From Pholiota molesta (Eukaryota > Basidiomycota > Agaricomycetes > Agaricales > Strophariaceae): 64,000 nucleotides of DNA. Below, in pieces: positions 21,000 to 31,822 of the stretch (position 1 is its first letter; every line of letters starts with the position of its first letter). The notes beneath the pieces are model-generated. The model was not told where the DNA came from and made no database searches. It saw only the letters and a program-made list of their open reading frames with translations. Location: assembly GCA_014925825.1 (NCBI GenBank), contig JACGCK010000050.1, forward strand, positions 62,001-126,000, in the 5' to 3' direction. The position numbers and the translations under genes are program-made.

Positions 21000-23900
21000 T
21001 CAATCTACCTTGCTCCGCTTGCTCCTTCGAAGCTCAGTGCCTGTAAAATTCTCTGCATCGCGCATTCGCTTCGGTGCCTGCGCCATCTTCGCAGGTTTTA
21101 TAACCCTATATTCCTCTGTCAATTGCTTCGTCTTGGCTTTTCCCCTTGGCCTAGGTTTCGGGCGTGCTTTGACTTTACTGTTTGAAGTTGGGGCGTCCAC
21201 TGTCTGAGCAAATCCGAGTCGCCAGTTGGGGACAAATTTCGGGCCTCCAACCATTCCTGCAGCGGTTGTGTTAAAGAAAAGATATGGTCCACCACTATAA
21301 CCGATTGCCCCTGCAAGTTGCACCCCGGACAAGTAGTCATGCGTATCGATGACCCGATTAAAGCGAAGGCCACGGATACCAAGTGAATCAATGGCTTTCA
21401 AAGCAGACGCAACCTTTTCTGCCGGAGTCAAGAAGCGCATAATTGACCCCTTTTTTGCATCGGCGTAGACGTCATCGGGTAGGATAGTGGAATAGGCAGT
21501 GCCAGTGTATGCCAGGTAGAATATTTGCTCATCGTCGCAAGGTTGCCGTCCAAGATATCCGCGTAAGATTGCAAGACGGAACAAGATGCTAGCAACATTT
21601 GAGATCCAATGTTCTTCCACGAGAACTTTGCTGTTCTTCGTATCGCGTGTGAGGTGAGAGAGGAAGGCGTTGATTAATGACTTATCCGCAGGAAGAATAT
21701 CAGGTTCGAATTGTTTTATGAAGTTGAAGTGATGCTGAAGGATCATCTTGTTCGAATGGGGCCGATTCTTGATCCAGTTGTTATACAGGTCAACGATTGG
21801 GTGTTCACGTTCTCCTAGCATGATCTCGAGGATTGCTCCATAGGACCCTTGTAAAATTTTGTGGATGTCTTCATTCTGATAGTTGTGCATCTCCATTGCA
21901 TCTTCTTCAAGGCGTACAGGCCACGTAATCGTCCCTAAGTTTTCCTGTGTAATAAATAGCCCGTTAGTGACATAATTACATATATTATAGCCCATATAAA
22001 CATACCTTCGTATATGCAAAGAAAGAATCCCGATTTTTGGCTTGTAAACACTCGAACGGCGTAAATATTGATATAGGGCTCGGTGGTTCGTCTTGGGTCT
22101 GATAAATATTGCCGCTATACCACTCCACATGAACGCTGTGTGTTGAAGAGCGCCCCAAAACTTTAGCAGGATAAAAGCGCGCAGATGGCGCAGGCCTAAG
22201 AAGAATATATATGCCAAGCCTGTTTATGATAAATTTAAGATGGAGCACTCGCTTTGAATACGATTAGAACTTACATTTGTTCGTCCCATAGGCCTTTATG
22301 GGGATTAACACAAGCAGGACATGCCCATGTATCATCCAAGTCGGAATCACAGGTATTAGAGCCCAATGAAACACAGTCTTCATGCCATTTTCGCTCACAA
22401 AGAGTGCATGTAACCATAATGCATGGGAATGGGCGATCCTTGTTCAGCTTTGAGACTTTACAGACGTCGCAAAGCTCATATGAGTCGACTGGATAGCTAT
22501 CCAATTCGACAGGTGTGTGGCTGCTGTCAGCCGGGGCTGGTACAAGTTGGACGGGAGGGTGGTCGTCATCAGTCGGTACAAGCCCAGGATAAATATGTTC
22601 GGAGGGTGCTGGCGTAGGGGAACAGAGATTCAAGACATAGTTGGACTTGGACTGAACGGAATCTTGCCGGCGTGCGTAGTCAGTCTCAATCTCTGTAACC
22701 AATTTCGTAGTCTGTAAAATAATATTATGAGATGATCCAACAATACATATATGCCACAGACACATACCTTGTGTTTCGGTGAGCTACGAGTATAAATGTA
22801 GCAGACGGACTCGAGGTCATTTCTGATCTCTAATAGCTTCGGATTATCTGAAGCCACAAGCTTTCCTTCCGTCGTCATGTCGTTATAGACGTAGCATTGG
22901 TCGCCAAAACGAAGCTCTGCAATGAAGTGATTGCCATTAATATGACGAACCCTTCCTACAAGCTCGTAGGTGACAATCGATGAGTCGCCATCAAGGATAG
23001 TGAAGCTGTTTTCGAATCGCAGCTTTTCTGAATCGATGCAGACATCAGCATTGATGTTAAATAATTGAGGCCAGCACGTTGAAACAGATGAGATGGTAAA
23101 TGGAGCCATGCATGAGGGGTCGGAGCATTTCTGGCTGGGTATCAGATGGATCGGGGTTGTACCACCTGCAAAATTTCCTCCTGAAGATCGAGGAATGTAA
23201 TGTTGGAAGTAGTTGGTTGTAGTAACATGGCCACCGAAGACGGAATGTGCAATCTCCATGTCCCAGTTATTGATTGTGAACCAAACTTCGGGAAGTTTCG
23301 CGATTGGAACGGAGGAATTATGTCCATTCACACATTTTCCGTGAATTTCATGGGTGAGACCAAAATATCCCTGAAGGTCGATACTGGGGTTTCCATCCTA
23401 CACGTTGAAATATTGAAATTAATTTATGTCAAATGAAATAACCACAACGTACCCGAACAGCACGAGTGAGCCATGTCTTCGCACACCCATACTCGGTTCT
23501 GTCTGAATAGAGTTGCCATTTATCAAAGACATAATTTAGAGCCATGGTCTGCATAAGGTCCAAGTTTTGTCTGAGGCTGGTGTTCGATTTTGCGACGTAT
23601 AGCTGCTTGAACCGACGATCATAGTGATAAAACAGGCAGGATAGAAAAGTGTTGCTGGGGATGGCAGATAAAAATGCAGTCTTCACCTCTTTAGGCCAAG
23701 CGCAGTAAGCACGAAACCAGATCTCAAGCCCGACATCAATGAAGCAGGAGTTTGGGCTCAACCACTTGTATGAGACCAAGTGATTGTCATTGACAGTCAA
23801 GGGATTGAAATCGAATATGCGCCGGGGATTGAGTGCTTGCTCAGTGTCTGGAGCACGTCCATCATTCACATCGAACGTCTTCTTCGCAGGGGGACGATAC

Positions 23901-26239
23901 GATCGAGGGGGTGCTGGATCATAGTGACCATCTGAATATTCAGGAACATCGATTAGAAATGATCATACAGCTTAGTAAAATATATAGAGTTATACCTTTA
24001 ATCGCATTGAATTGGGATTCAAGCTGCTTTACATGAAGAAAGAGCTTTTTAATACCAGGAATGAGATCCTGATCCGTTCCGACAGCGTTATGAAGCAGAG
24101 AGTGCGAATGTTCAGCGGGGTTAGACGTCTTGGGGACTTGTGCAGCGATATCAGGATCAAGCAGGGAATAAGCAGGGAAGATCATTGAGCGGTAGGTAGG
24201 ACGAAGCCACCAAGATAGCCAGTTGTGAATGCGGGGAAAATTTGAATGTAACAAGTCAATGGTTTTATCGAACTCGTCATGAGTTGTGCCTTTATCGACG
24301 AGTATTCGAAGGAATCGATTGAATTCATAGGCCTTTTCCTGGGGAACGAGAGCGCCGTTGGATTTAATACGCTCAGCAGATTCCCAAAAGTGAAATGAGC
24401 ATCCTCTCTCCACCTCCAGAGCCTGCTGAAGGAAAGATTCTCGTTCGATAGCCTGCGAAGCTTTGGTTAATTTCGAATATCCTGGCAGCATGGAAATTAG
24501 AGCCTCTGCATATTCTTCAGCATGCGCGGAGCGCTGTGCAGCTGAGAAATCGAATACCTGTAAAGATAATCAGCTATCTGTTTAAATTGCAAGTAAAATC
24601 GAATATTACATGTAGCAAATATTTGCCTTCAAAGGGTATGTCCTGCAGCCGGATATGTTCGATGACAGTCTGCGAAATGTGGCGAAAATGAGGGCGATGA
24701 TGTGCAATGTCCTGGCGAAGAATCCAAGTGTACAACACCGGAATCCAGGCAGCCATAACAGAATTAAAAACACAGGTCATATTGAGCACGCCTTCACGAA
24801 AGAAGGAGTGGTCGCCATCTGTTACGAATCCATGTCGTCCAATAGAAGTGCCTTGGGTATCACTATTCCAGGAATCGATCGACTCGAGTAGGATCGACTT
24901 CATAAATGGTGTTTGAAACATAATAAATGAAGGCCCATGAATCGATGAATCAATAATAAATGGACCGCTTAGCTCGGATGAAAGTTGATATAACATCTTG
25001 AAGACAGATAGTCCGCCTTTGGCAGATGCAGGATTAGAGATACCGAGCCGCACCTGGCTTTGCGAAAGTTGATAACGAGCAGCTTGAGGATTAGCCAAAG
25101 TCGCCGAAATATCAGGCAAGGGGACTGATCCAGGGACAGTATTACCAGTGCGCAAGGCATGAGCAGACGCAGTGGGATTGCGTGAAACTTGCCCATCGAA
25201 AGCATCTTCCTCTGCCGCAGATAAGTGTCCGCCTGGAAGCTTTGGATGGTTGTGGTGTCCCTTATGATCCCAGCCCTTGTAGAGTTGATTGTTCTTGGTA
25301 AAATTATAATGGTATGTTCGAGCTGGGCAATCCGGGCTCTTCAGCATGGGCGAGTGGCAAATTTTGCAGCCGCTGATGATTTGATTGTCTCGGGTAGAGG
25401 CGACAGTTTTGGGACGAACAAGGCGACCACAAGCAGAGTTTGTGCATGACAGTATTCCAAGACAGATACGAAGTTCAGCACGGTGTTCGTTGTAGTCAAC
25501 ATATCCAGTGGAGCGCCATGCCCACTTCGTCGCCTTCCACTTCCGTGGCTGTTCCTTTGCGAGACAATCCCGATGTTGATCGCCATCAGGCCAATCCAAT
25601 GAGTTATCATCTATAATCAATCAGCAGTATGTCCAGTCCTTCAATAGTTTCAATAATTTTACCGTTACCGGGAGTTTCACATTTACCGGGAGACTCTACC
25701 ATTACTTTCTTTTTATCCTCTAGGCGCTCCGTGGTCAGTAGGGCCGTTTGTTTTCCCTCGGCTTCCTGTTTGATCGACTGTAACTGTTGTCCAGAAATGG
25801 GCAGAACAAGATCCCTTTGGGGTGGATTTATCAAAGGCAACTGAAAGGGTGGAGCGAAAACAGGATGATTTGGGTACTGAGATCCAGGTGAGGGCATCAT
25901 AGGCAAGTATCCAGGATAGAAGTATGGTGGATATCCCATCGGAATGTCTACATACCCGCATTTAGTAATTAATAAACCAAACTTAGATTTTACGGACTAG
26001 GTGGTATATCTGGCTGATGATGCATCGGAGGAGTAAATATTGGGTGACTCGGATACCCTATAATTTAATTATGAACGAGTAAATCGATGATTCGATCGAG
26101 AGTCTAACACACCAAGATAGGGGGGTCCAACATATTGTGCAGGATATGCGTTAATACGGTCTTGCGTAGTAGACGGCTCAGTGGGAGTCTGTCCAGATTG
26201 TCCCAAAAAGCCAAAAAGCTGTCGAATTCTCTGTAGCAT
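21000..26239 (-). CDS. MULE-like transposase with GCM-type zinc finger, DDE domain and PHD finger
   Basis: The gene reads from ATG 26239 to TGA 21000 through about ten exons in frame, giving roughly 1,550-1,600 residues. A Pro/Tyr-rich N-terminus comes first. A GCM1-WRKY-like Cys/His zinc-binding domain (about residues 160-290) follows, with TGYVDYNEHRAELRICLG, CTNSACGRLVRPKT, CKIC and HHNHP. The DDE transposase core has D in FVTDGDHSFF, D in VFDFSAAQRSAH, the MULE CxxH box in GCSFHFWESAERI, and E in TSNPAEHSHSLLH. A PHD finger near residue 1,170 shows CDVCK, CTLCERKWHEDC and WACPAC. A short segment after it (FYPAKVLG..VHVEWY) looks PWWP/Tudor-like. The C-terminus is basic (RPKPRPRGKAKTK, RRSKRSK), a likely nuclear signal. 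One donor (GTCCGT near 26000) is weak. The chromatin-reader domain is unusual for a transposase; host domestication is possible. Confidence 0.8.
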
Positions 26240-26476
26240 CGTCGATATGAGTAGCTAATGGCTACCCATTCATCCACATCCTTTTCTATACTGCAGCTTA
26301 TCATACGGAGGCAGATAAGTGGAACGGATGGTCGTCATTATTTGAAATTGGTATGTACATGCTGATCAAGTGACAGGTCCTACGGTTCTACCTCCTATGT
26401 CAATCTTTCGCAGTGGATATTATACAGGAGATTGAGATATATGCTAGTATACATGCAATGTTTCTATATACATTCC

Positions 26477-26646
26477 ACTAACTTGTAGCTTAGCATGTAG
26501 CGCCTACATGTTACTGCATGTTGGCGCTCGCTTGCTCTGCCAAGTTAAGCGAGCGGAGTTTCGGCAACATGCGCTAACATGTGAGAAACTAACTTGCTCT
26601 GCCATATGTTAGCATAAGGTAACATATGGCAGAGATATGTTAGTTT
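26477..26646. repeat. Right short-repeat zone with two hairpins
   Basis: Contains AACATGT/ACATGTTA words like the left array. It also holds two perfect inverted repeats: a 9-bp stem (26525-26533 with 26547-26555) and a 15-bp stem, CTCTGCCATATGTTA, at 26597-26611 with its complement at 26620-26634. Confidence 0.7.
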
Positions 26647-27743
26647 TACAAGTTACTTTTTGAACCACCATTTTCTCATGTTCACAAGCTTGAAGCTTGA
26701 TTTAAGCTTGCCTCGAGTACTTGAAAACTTCATGAGTACGTTGTATCTCGTACTTGTAGTCCAATGACCCAGCAGTGACAGCTGAGCTTGAGCAGACGTG
26801 GATGGTGGCGGCGCCGTGAGACATGATGGGTTTTTTTGTCGGCATTGTCCGACTCGGCGACAAATGGGCAACAACGCTCGTTTTTCTTCTCACCATAACA
26901 TAACGCTTCCTTCACGTTCTTCAACGCCAGATCATCGTTAACATGGCTCTATTCAACTATGAGGCTATCGATGTGGGCTGCGCTGACCACGAGTCAGCTC
27001 GTCACCGTGGCGATTCGCACTTACTCTTCTCCGGTTGAATATAGGTCTCGCTATGGCTTTACATCTCCACTTATGGCTCCGAACTTGCTCCCGACGGGTG
27101 ATGCTTTCGGCGAGCCCTGCTCTATGCTCTCTGTTGTAATCATGAGAGCTTGAATATGGTGTCTTTGTTACTCGATCTTTCGTCATTGTCGCATCGCTTC
27201 CCTCGCATCATCGAGCAATTGGAAGGCAAGAATTGACCAGTGCTCCGCTTGTACTCTGCTGCTCCGCGCTTTATTCTTCATTCTTTCTTTCGAAGTAGAA
27301 TCGTTGATGTAGCGCCGCGAAGGCAACACGTTTCCATTACAAACGCATCGCTTCAAATTTTTCGTCATCATTGCCCCACTGGCCATTGTTGTGGAAATGC
27401 GGCGACTGTTTGTCATACGACCACTGCAGAGCAGAATGTTGTAATTCCTTCGCGATATACGTGAACGTGGCCGGATTTTCTGTCTCATCGAAGCCACCCA
27501 CAAGGATTACCTCGGTATAGCCCAAGGTTAGCTCCATCGCCAGCGTTGCTGATTTCTAATCATTGCGGCCTGTACCATTTGTCAACTCCGAGTTGAATTT
27601 CATGATTTGCTCTATCCCCCTGGACGCATAATGGTGCCACGCTCGAATTATAAAAGCAGACATGATGAGCGTTGGAAAATACTAAGCATCTGCTCGACTT
27701 CTCTTCTTAAACAACTTCCTTAACTTTCCAAAACTTCTTCAAT
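26647..27743. other. Intergenic, no supported gene
   Basis: Several short overlapping ORFs on the minus strand (for example 27337-27537, with ELTLGYTEVILVGGFDETE) have no recognisable family. They may be remnants, but nothing joins them. The last 100 bp are the SDR promoter. Confidence 0.45.
27649..27656 (+). promoter_or_regulatory. TATA box of the SDR gene
   Basis: TATAAAAG lies 88-95 bp upstream of ATG 27744, with pyrimidine-rich sequence before the start. Confidence 0.5.
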
Positions 27744-28734
27744 ATGCCTTCCTGGTTGATCACTGGCGCTAACAGGGGTATCGGTCTCTCCACCGTCGAG
27801 AACCTGGTAAGCACGCAAGCCATTCAAACATCCTAAGCATCAATCTTACCTTCCATCCTTATCACTTCTAGCTCAAAGACGAGGCCAACTTCGTCATTGC
27901 TACCGCCCGCGACATTAGCACCCCCGAGCTCCAAGCTCTCCTCGCCAAGAACTCCCGCGTCAAGGCCATTGCCCTTGACATCACCAGCCAGGAAAGCGTC
28001 GACGCTGCTGTTGCCGCTGCCACCCCTCTCCTCCCCAACGGTCTCGACTACCTCGTCAACAACGCTGGCAAGAACCCCCAGCCCACCACCAGCTTCGAGG
28101 CCCTGTGCGTGCCTGCTTTTGCGTTGACAGCTCGAACATCATGGACTGACCGTACCTTGTTTTCTCTAGTGACCTCGAGGAGTTCGCCGACGAGATGACC
28201 TTCAGCACCGTTGCCCCCCTCCGCGTCTCCCGCGCCTTCCTCCCTCTCATCAAGAAGTCCGAGTTGAAGAGGATCATCTTCATCTCCTCCGTCCTCGCCT
28301 CCTCCCACATCACCTTCTTGATGGCTGGTCAATTCAACGCGTACTCGGTCGCCAAGGCTGCTCTTAACATGTGAGTTCTTACCCATCTTCGATTTCTGAT
28401 GCTGAATAATAACAATTTCATTCTCCAAGGCTCGCGCACAAGTGGGCTGCCACCCTCAAGTACGACGGCGTCACCACCGCCGCCATTCACCCCGGTAAGT
28501 TCTCTATCCACCCATCAACCCACCCTTCATTTCTGATGCCTATTCGGATATGCAGGCTGGTCCCAGACCTCCCTCGGCGAGGGCATCAACGAGTGGATGG
28601 CCAAGTACGCGCCGCAGGTGCCCCACTTCCCCCCGGAGGCCGCTGCCGACAACGTCATCAAGATCTCCAAGGCGCTCACCCTCGAGAACACCGGCGCCTT
28701 CTGGCACTTCGACGGCACCAATCTTCCCTGGTAA
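27744..28734 (+). CDS. Short-chain dehydrogenase/reductase (246 aa), 5 exons
   Basis: Exons 27744-27806, 27872-28104, 28170-28370, 28430-28494 and 28556-28734 total 741 nt in frame. Classical SDR motifs are all present: cofactor loop TGANRGIG (residues 7-14), NNAG near residue 93, a Ser in IIFISSVLAS, and the active-site YSVAK near residue 163. The size suits a classical single-domain SDR, close to fungal ketoreductase/sepiapterin-reductase-like proteins. Substrate and cofactor preference cannot be read with confidence. Coding exons are markedly more GC-rich than the flanks and the promoter has a clear TATA box, both suggesting good expression. It faces the convergent P450 pair downstream. 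Confidence 0.92.
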
Positions 28735-28922
28735 ATGCGTCGCTGGGGTGTTTGTAGAACTGGATATCGGATATCGTGTGATAGAGATGTATAATATTAC
28801 TGTGTTCTGTGATAGGACGATTGCAATTTATATGTTGCGACCGTACTTCTTTGAGATGAAGTCTTGATCTGACACCACACATCATATTTATTTGAATGAG
28901 TTCTGTAACTATATTCGACATA

Positions 28923-31341
28923 TCACAGGCGCTCTATTCGCAAGGGAAGATGTGTTTTGCCATTGCCATCCATGGGCACTACGGTGATAGCACTTGCTGG
29001 CTGTATGGAGACGTTCTCTGGGAGAGAGAACGAAAACTGCCTTACCAGGTGTGAAACGACCACTTGTATTTCGAGTGTTCTGTACAGAATTCAAGAGGTC
29101 AGTACGATGTCAAGCTCGGCGCTAACAATTCACATACGCAAATCTCCAGCTAAGAACGATTTAAATGAATAGTCAGCGATAGGAAGAGAACACCGGGTGT
29201 TATGTCGACGCACCCGATACAAGTACGAGGCCCACCGATGAATGTTAGCCTATAGCCACAGTTCGTCATTATACTTCGATGTGCGATATATCTAGTTAAG
29301 AGGCTTACAGATTCGCATATGGGCCAATTGACGCCCCCGTCATCACTTCTCTTCCGTCGAGCCATCGGTAGGGATTGAGTTCTTCAGCGTCGTCTCCCCA
29401 AAGACTGGCCAGCCTGATGCCGCAACACAAATTAGACGATCCCCACTGTACTGGTGTTACATCGAAGAGTGAGATACTTGCCTGTTATAACCAGTTATAC
29501 TGATGACCGCAGTTCGTCCTCGTTTCATCCGAATTTCTGTAAGCGTTTTACCAGAAGACGTTTTGATTGGTGTCGAGAGAGGAACAATAGCATCTGCAGC
29601 TGCCACGCGTTCTGTAAAGGAAGCTGCTGTATAGAAGCGCAAGACCTCCTAAAATTCAGCGCAGTGAATTAGTGTTATTCCAGCGACTTCATCATGAGTT
29701 CGACTGCCAAGGATCGCGAACGCTCACTTTGATGACGGCATTGAGAAAAGGAAGTCGGTCATATTCTATCTCCTGTCCGTTCTTCTCCGCATGTGCTGCA
29801 GTAATTTCTTTGCGAAGCGTCTCTTGCCATTCAGTATTGCAAGCCAGACTGTATAGTACCCAGACCAGGGAATTAGCCTGTGAGTAGATATATCGTTTAG
29901 GAAATCAGCTCTTGACGACCATGAATATTATGGAGAGGCGTGCGCACCGTGGTATCCTCACCAGCAACGGTAATCATCCCAAATTGAGAATTTATCTCGT
30001 CTTCGCTCATTTTTATCTTCACCTTCTCGTTGTTCCGTACTAACAAAGCAAGATCAATATATCAGAGTCAGTTCAACATGTCTTAAGACTTATTCACCTA
30101 ACGTGGTAAACAGGTCTGTCTCTTGCTCTTCACCAGCGCGCAGTGCAGCCATGCGGTTATTCATGAGCGTTTCCGATATCTTGCGCGCCATGAAGCGATG
30201 GTCCAAGAGCTTCTTGAGGTCCGAGGGTGGATATTTCTCCAGGATCCCAATTGCCGATTCGGGAAACAAGGAGACAATGGCGTCGGTGAGGATTCCTGCC
30301 TTCGACCGTTGAGAGACGGATAACCTGTAGGAGAAAGAGAGTGTAAGTGATATCGTTCAAAACTGTCATGTATACTATGCTCACAGTAGGTCTTCGTACA
30401 CAGAAGTATATTCCTTGTCGCTAGTAGTATCATAGCCCATTACAGCTGAAAAAATGTCGGTAAAACTAGTAGGACTACTCTAAAGAAGAAATCTCGCGCA
30501 CCTTCGGTAATAGCGTACAATGTAGTTTGATGCAAGGCACGATAAGCATCGACTGTCTTCCCGGAACTCGGAGTCCACTCATCGCAAAGCTTTAGAAATA
30601 ATTTGAAAATGGTTAAAATTAGAATTAGTCAACACAATCTATCTTCGTTTTTGTTCATTGACCCTTACATTCTGTGCAATCTTTTCTAGCGTGGGTGTTA
30701 CAGCTCGTACACTCGCGGCCGAGAACACAGGATTCATAACTGCACGAACACGTTGGTGGATATCGCCTACATGGTAAATTCAGAGGGAGAGTCAGTGAGA
30801 TCTTATATATGTAAGACGTACCATGGGCATAAACCAGACTACCCTCTCCAAATGCTAGACGATTGATGAGCTGAAATTTTGAACTCTTCACGAAAAGCTG
30901 AGTATTTTGCATGATGTATCTGATAGCAGCAGGGTCTGATATCATCAAGCGTTCTTCCTATAGCAAATGGTAACAAGAAATTGGTCTTCCCAAAGAACAA
31001 TCGAAGAGCAATGGTATAGGCGACATACTCCGAAGCAAGCATGGAACTTTAGCATGTTGCCATACTTTGCGAACCAGCCGATCTCCGTCCTGCCAGCCGG
31101 GAGCCCTAGAACAAATTCAACCATGTTTCCTAAGTATATGAAATCAGCATCGAAGATTGAACAGTATCAAACGCAGAAATAAAAGGTAAGATGATAATGC
31201 ATTACCGTAAAGCCATGAGCGAGACCGCGGTCCTTGGAGAGTCGAAACGTCATCCAACTTTGATGACGTCGCCCGTTTGCAAATAAGAAAAGATAACAAA
31301 AGACAGATTGCCAGGACTATTGAAGCAACATAGGTGTCCAT
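28923..31341 (-). CDS. Cytochrome P450, copy 1 of a tandem pair, with 12-nt micro-exon
   Basis: The gene runs from ATG 31341 to TGA 28923 through a dozen or more exons. A hydrophobic N-terminal anchor (MDTYVASIVLAICLLLSFLI) places it in the ER membrane. P450 motifs are all present: I-helix AGEDTTAN, K-helix ExxR in EVLRFY, PERF-region FNPYRWLDG and the heme loop FIGGPRTCIG. Directly after the heme cysteine codon a 12-nt micro-exon (29138-29149) restores GWRFA, the usual start of the L-helix, and the next exon gives TLEIQVVVSHLV. The ending is HLPLRIERL. Its tandem partner at 31823-34158 has the same gene structure, so they arose by duplication. The substrate is unknown. Confidence 0.88.
29138..29149 (-). 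other. 12-nt micro-exon in P450 copy 1
   Basis: On the minus strand, TTCTTAG | CTGGAGATTTGC | GTATGT. Joined to CIG upstream and TLE downstream it restores C-I-G-W-R-F-A. Skipping it would remove four conserved residues in frame. Confidence 0.8.
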
Positions 31342-31822
31342 GAGCGTGCAAGCAATGTAGCATGTAACGTTATGAAGTCTTTGAAGGTGCGTTGGATGGG
31401 GTGAGTGGTCGAAGTTGCCAGCAAGCAGCTTTACCTGTCAAACTTATTTATTTAAGTAGACATTAGAAGGTCGACAACGGAGCCGTTACGTGCGGCCGTA
31501 TAAAGTTTACTCAGCGAGCGCTCGAGCCGGAGTTGAGCGTAAGTAATTATAAGCTCAGACGAACAACACTTTTCCCCCTTGGCTTTAGCCGCCCGATAGA
31601 TTGCTTACAATCTCGAGGCACCAAATATATGTCATACACATCCTGCTCATGCTCATATTAAACAAATTGAAGGAAAAAAATACGGAACCGCACGACCGAA
31701 TATAACCCCCTGGCATGATCATCTCCACAGCATCTTCTCCACTCTTGGAACCGTCCCTCAAAAGACGCTGCCGTACATCTAGATCCCTTGCAGTACGCGT
31801 CAGAAGGACATGTAGTGGGATA
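31342..31822. other. Spacer between tandem P450 genes
   Basis: 481 bp with the promoter of copy 1 and the 3' end of copy 2. No further gene seen. Confidence 0.5.

Larger units (their letters stand above)
20684..26646 (-). mobile_element. MULE-like DNA transposon (approximate limits)
   Basis: The limits are the outer edges of two short-repeat zones rich in AACATGTA/AACATATG words (20684-20862 and 26477-26646) that bracket one transposase gene. No long terminal inverted repeat or 9-bp target duplication was recognised by eye, so the true ends may differ by some hundreds of bases. Confidence 0.6.

Noticed and set aside
21000..26239. Assignment of the large transposase gene to the KDZ (Kyakuja-Dileera-Zisupton) superfamily common in mushrooms
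   Set aside because: The KDZ hallmark segments (the CxC clusters and the conserved DIACQ-type motif) are not seen, whereas the MULE order D, D, CxxH, E is.
28048..28428. 126-codon minus-strand ORF over the SDR gene
   Set aside because: Antisense to well-supported SDR exons and crosses their introns.
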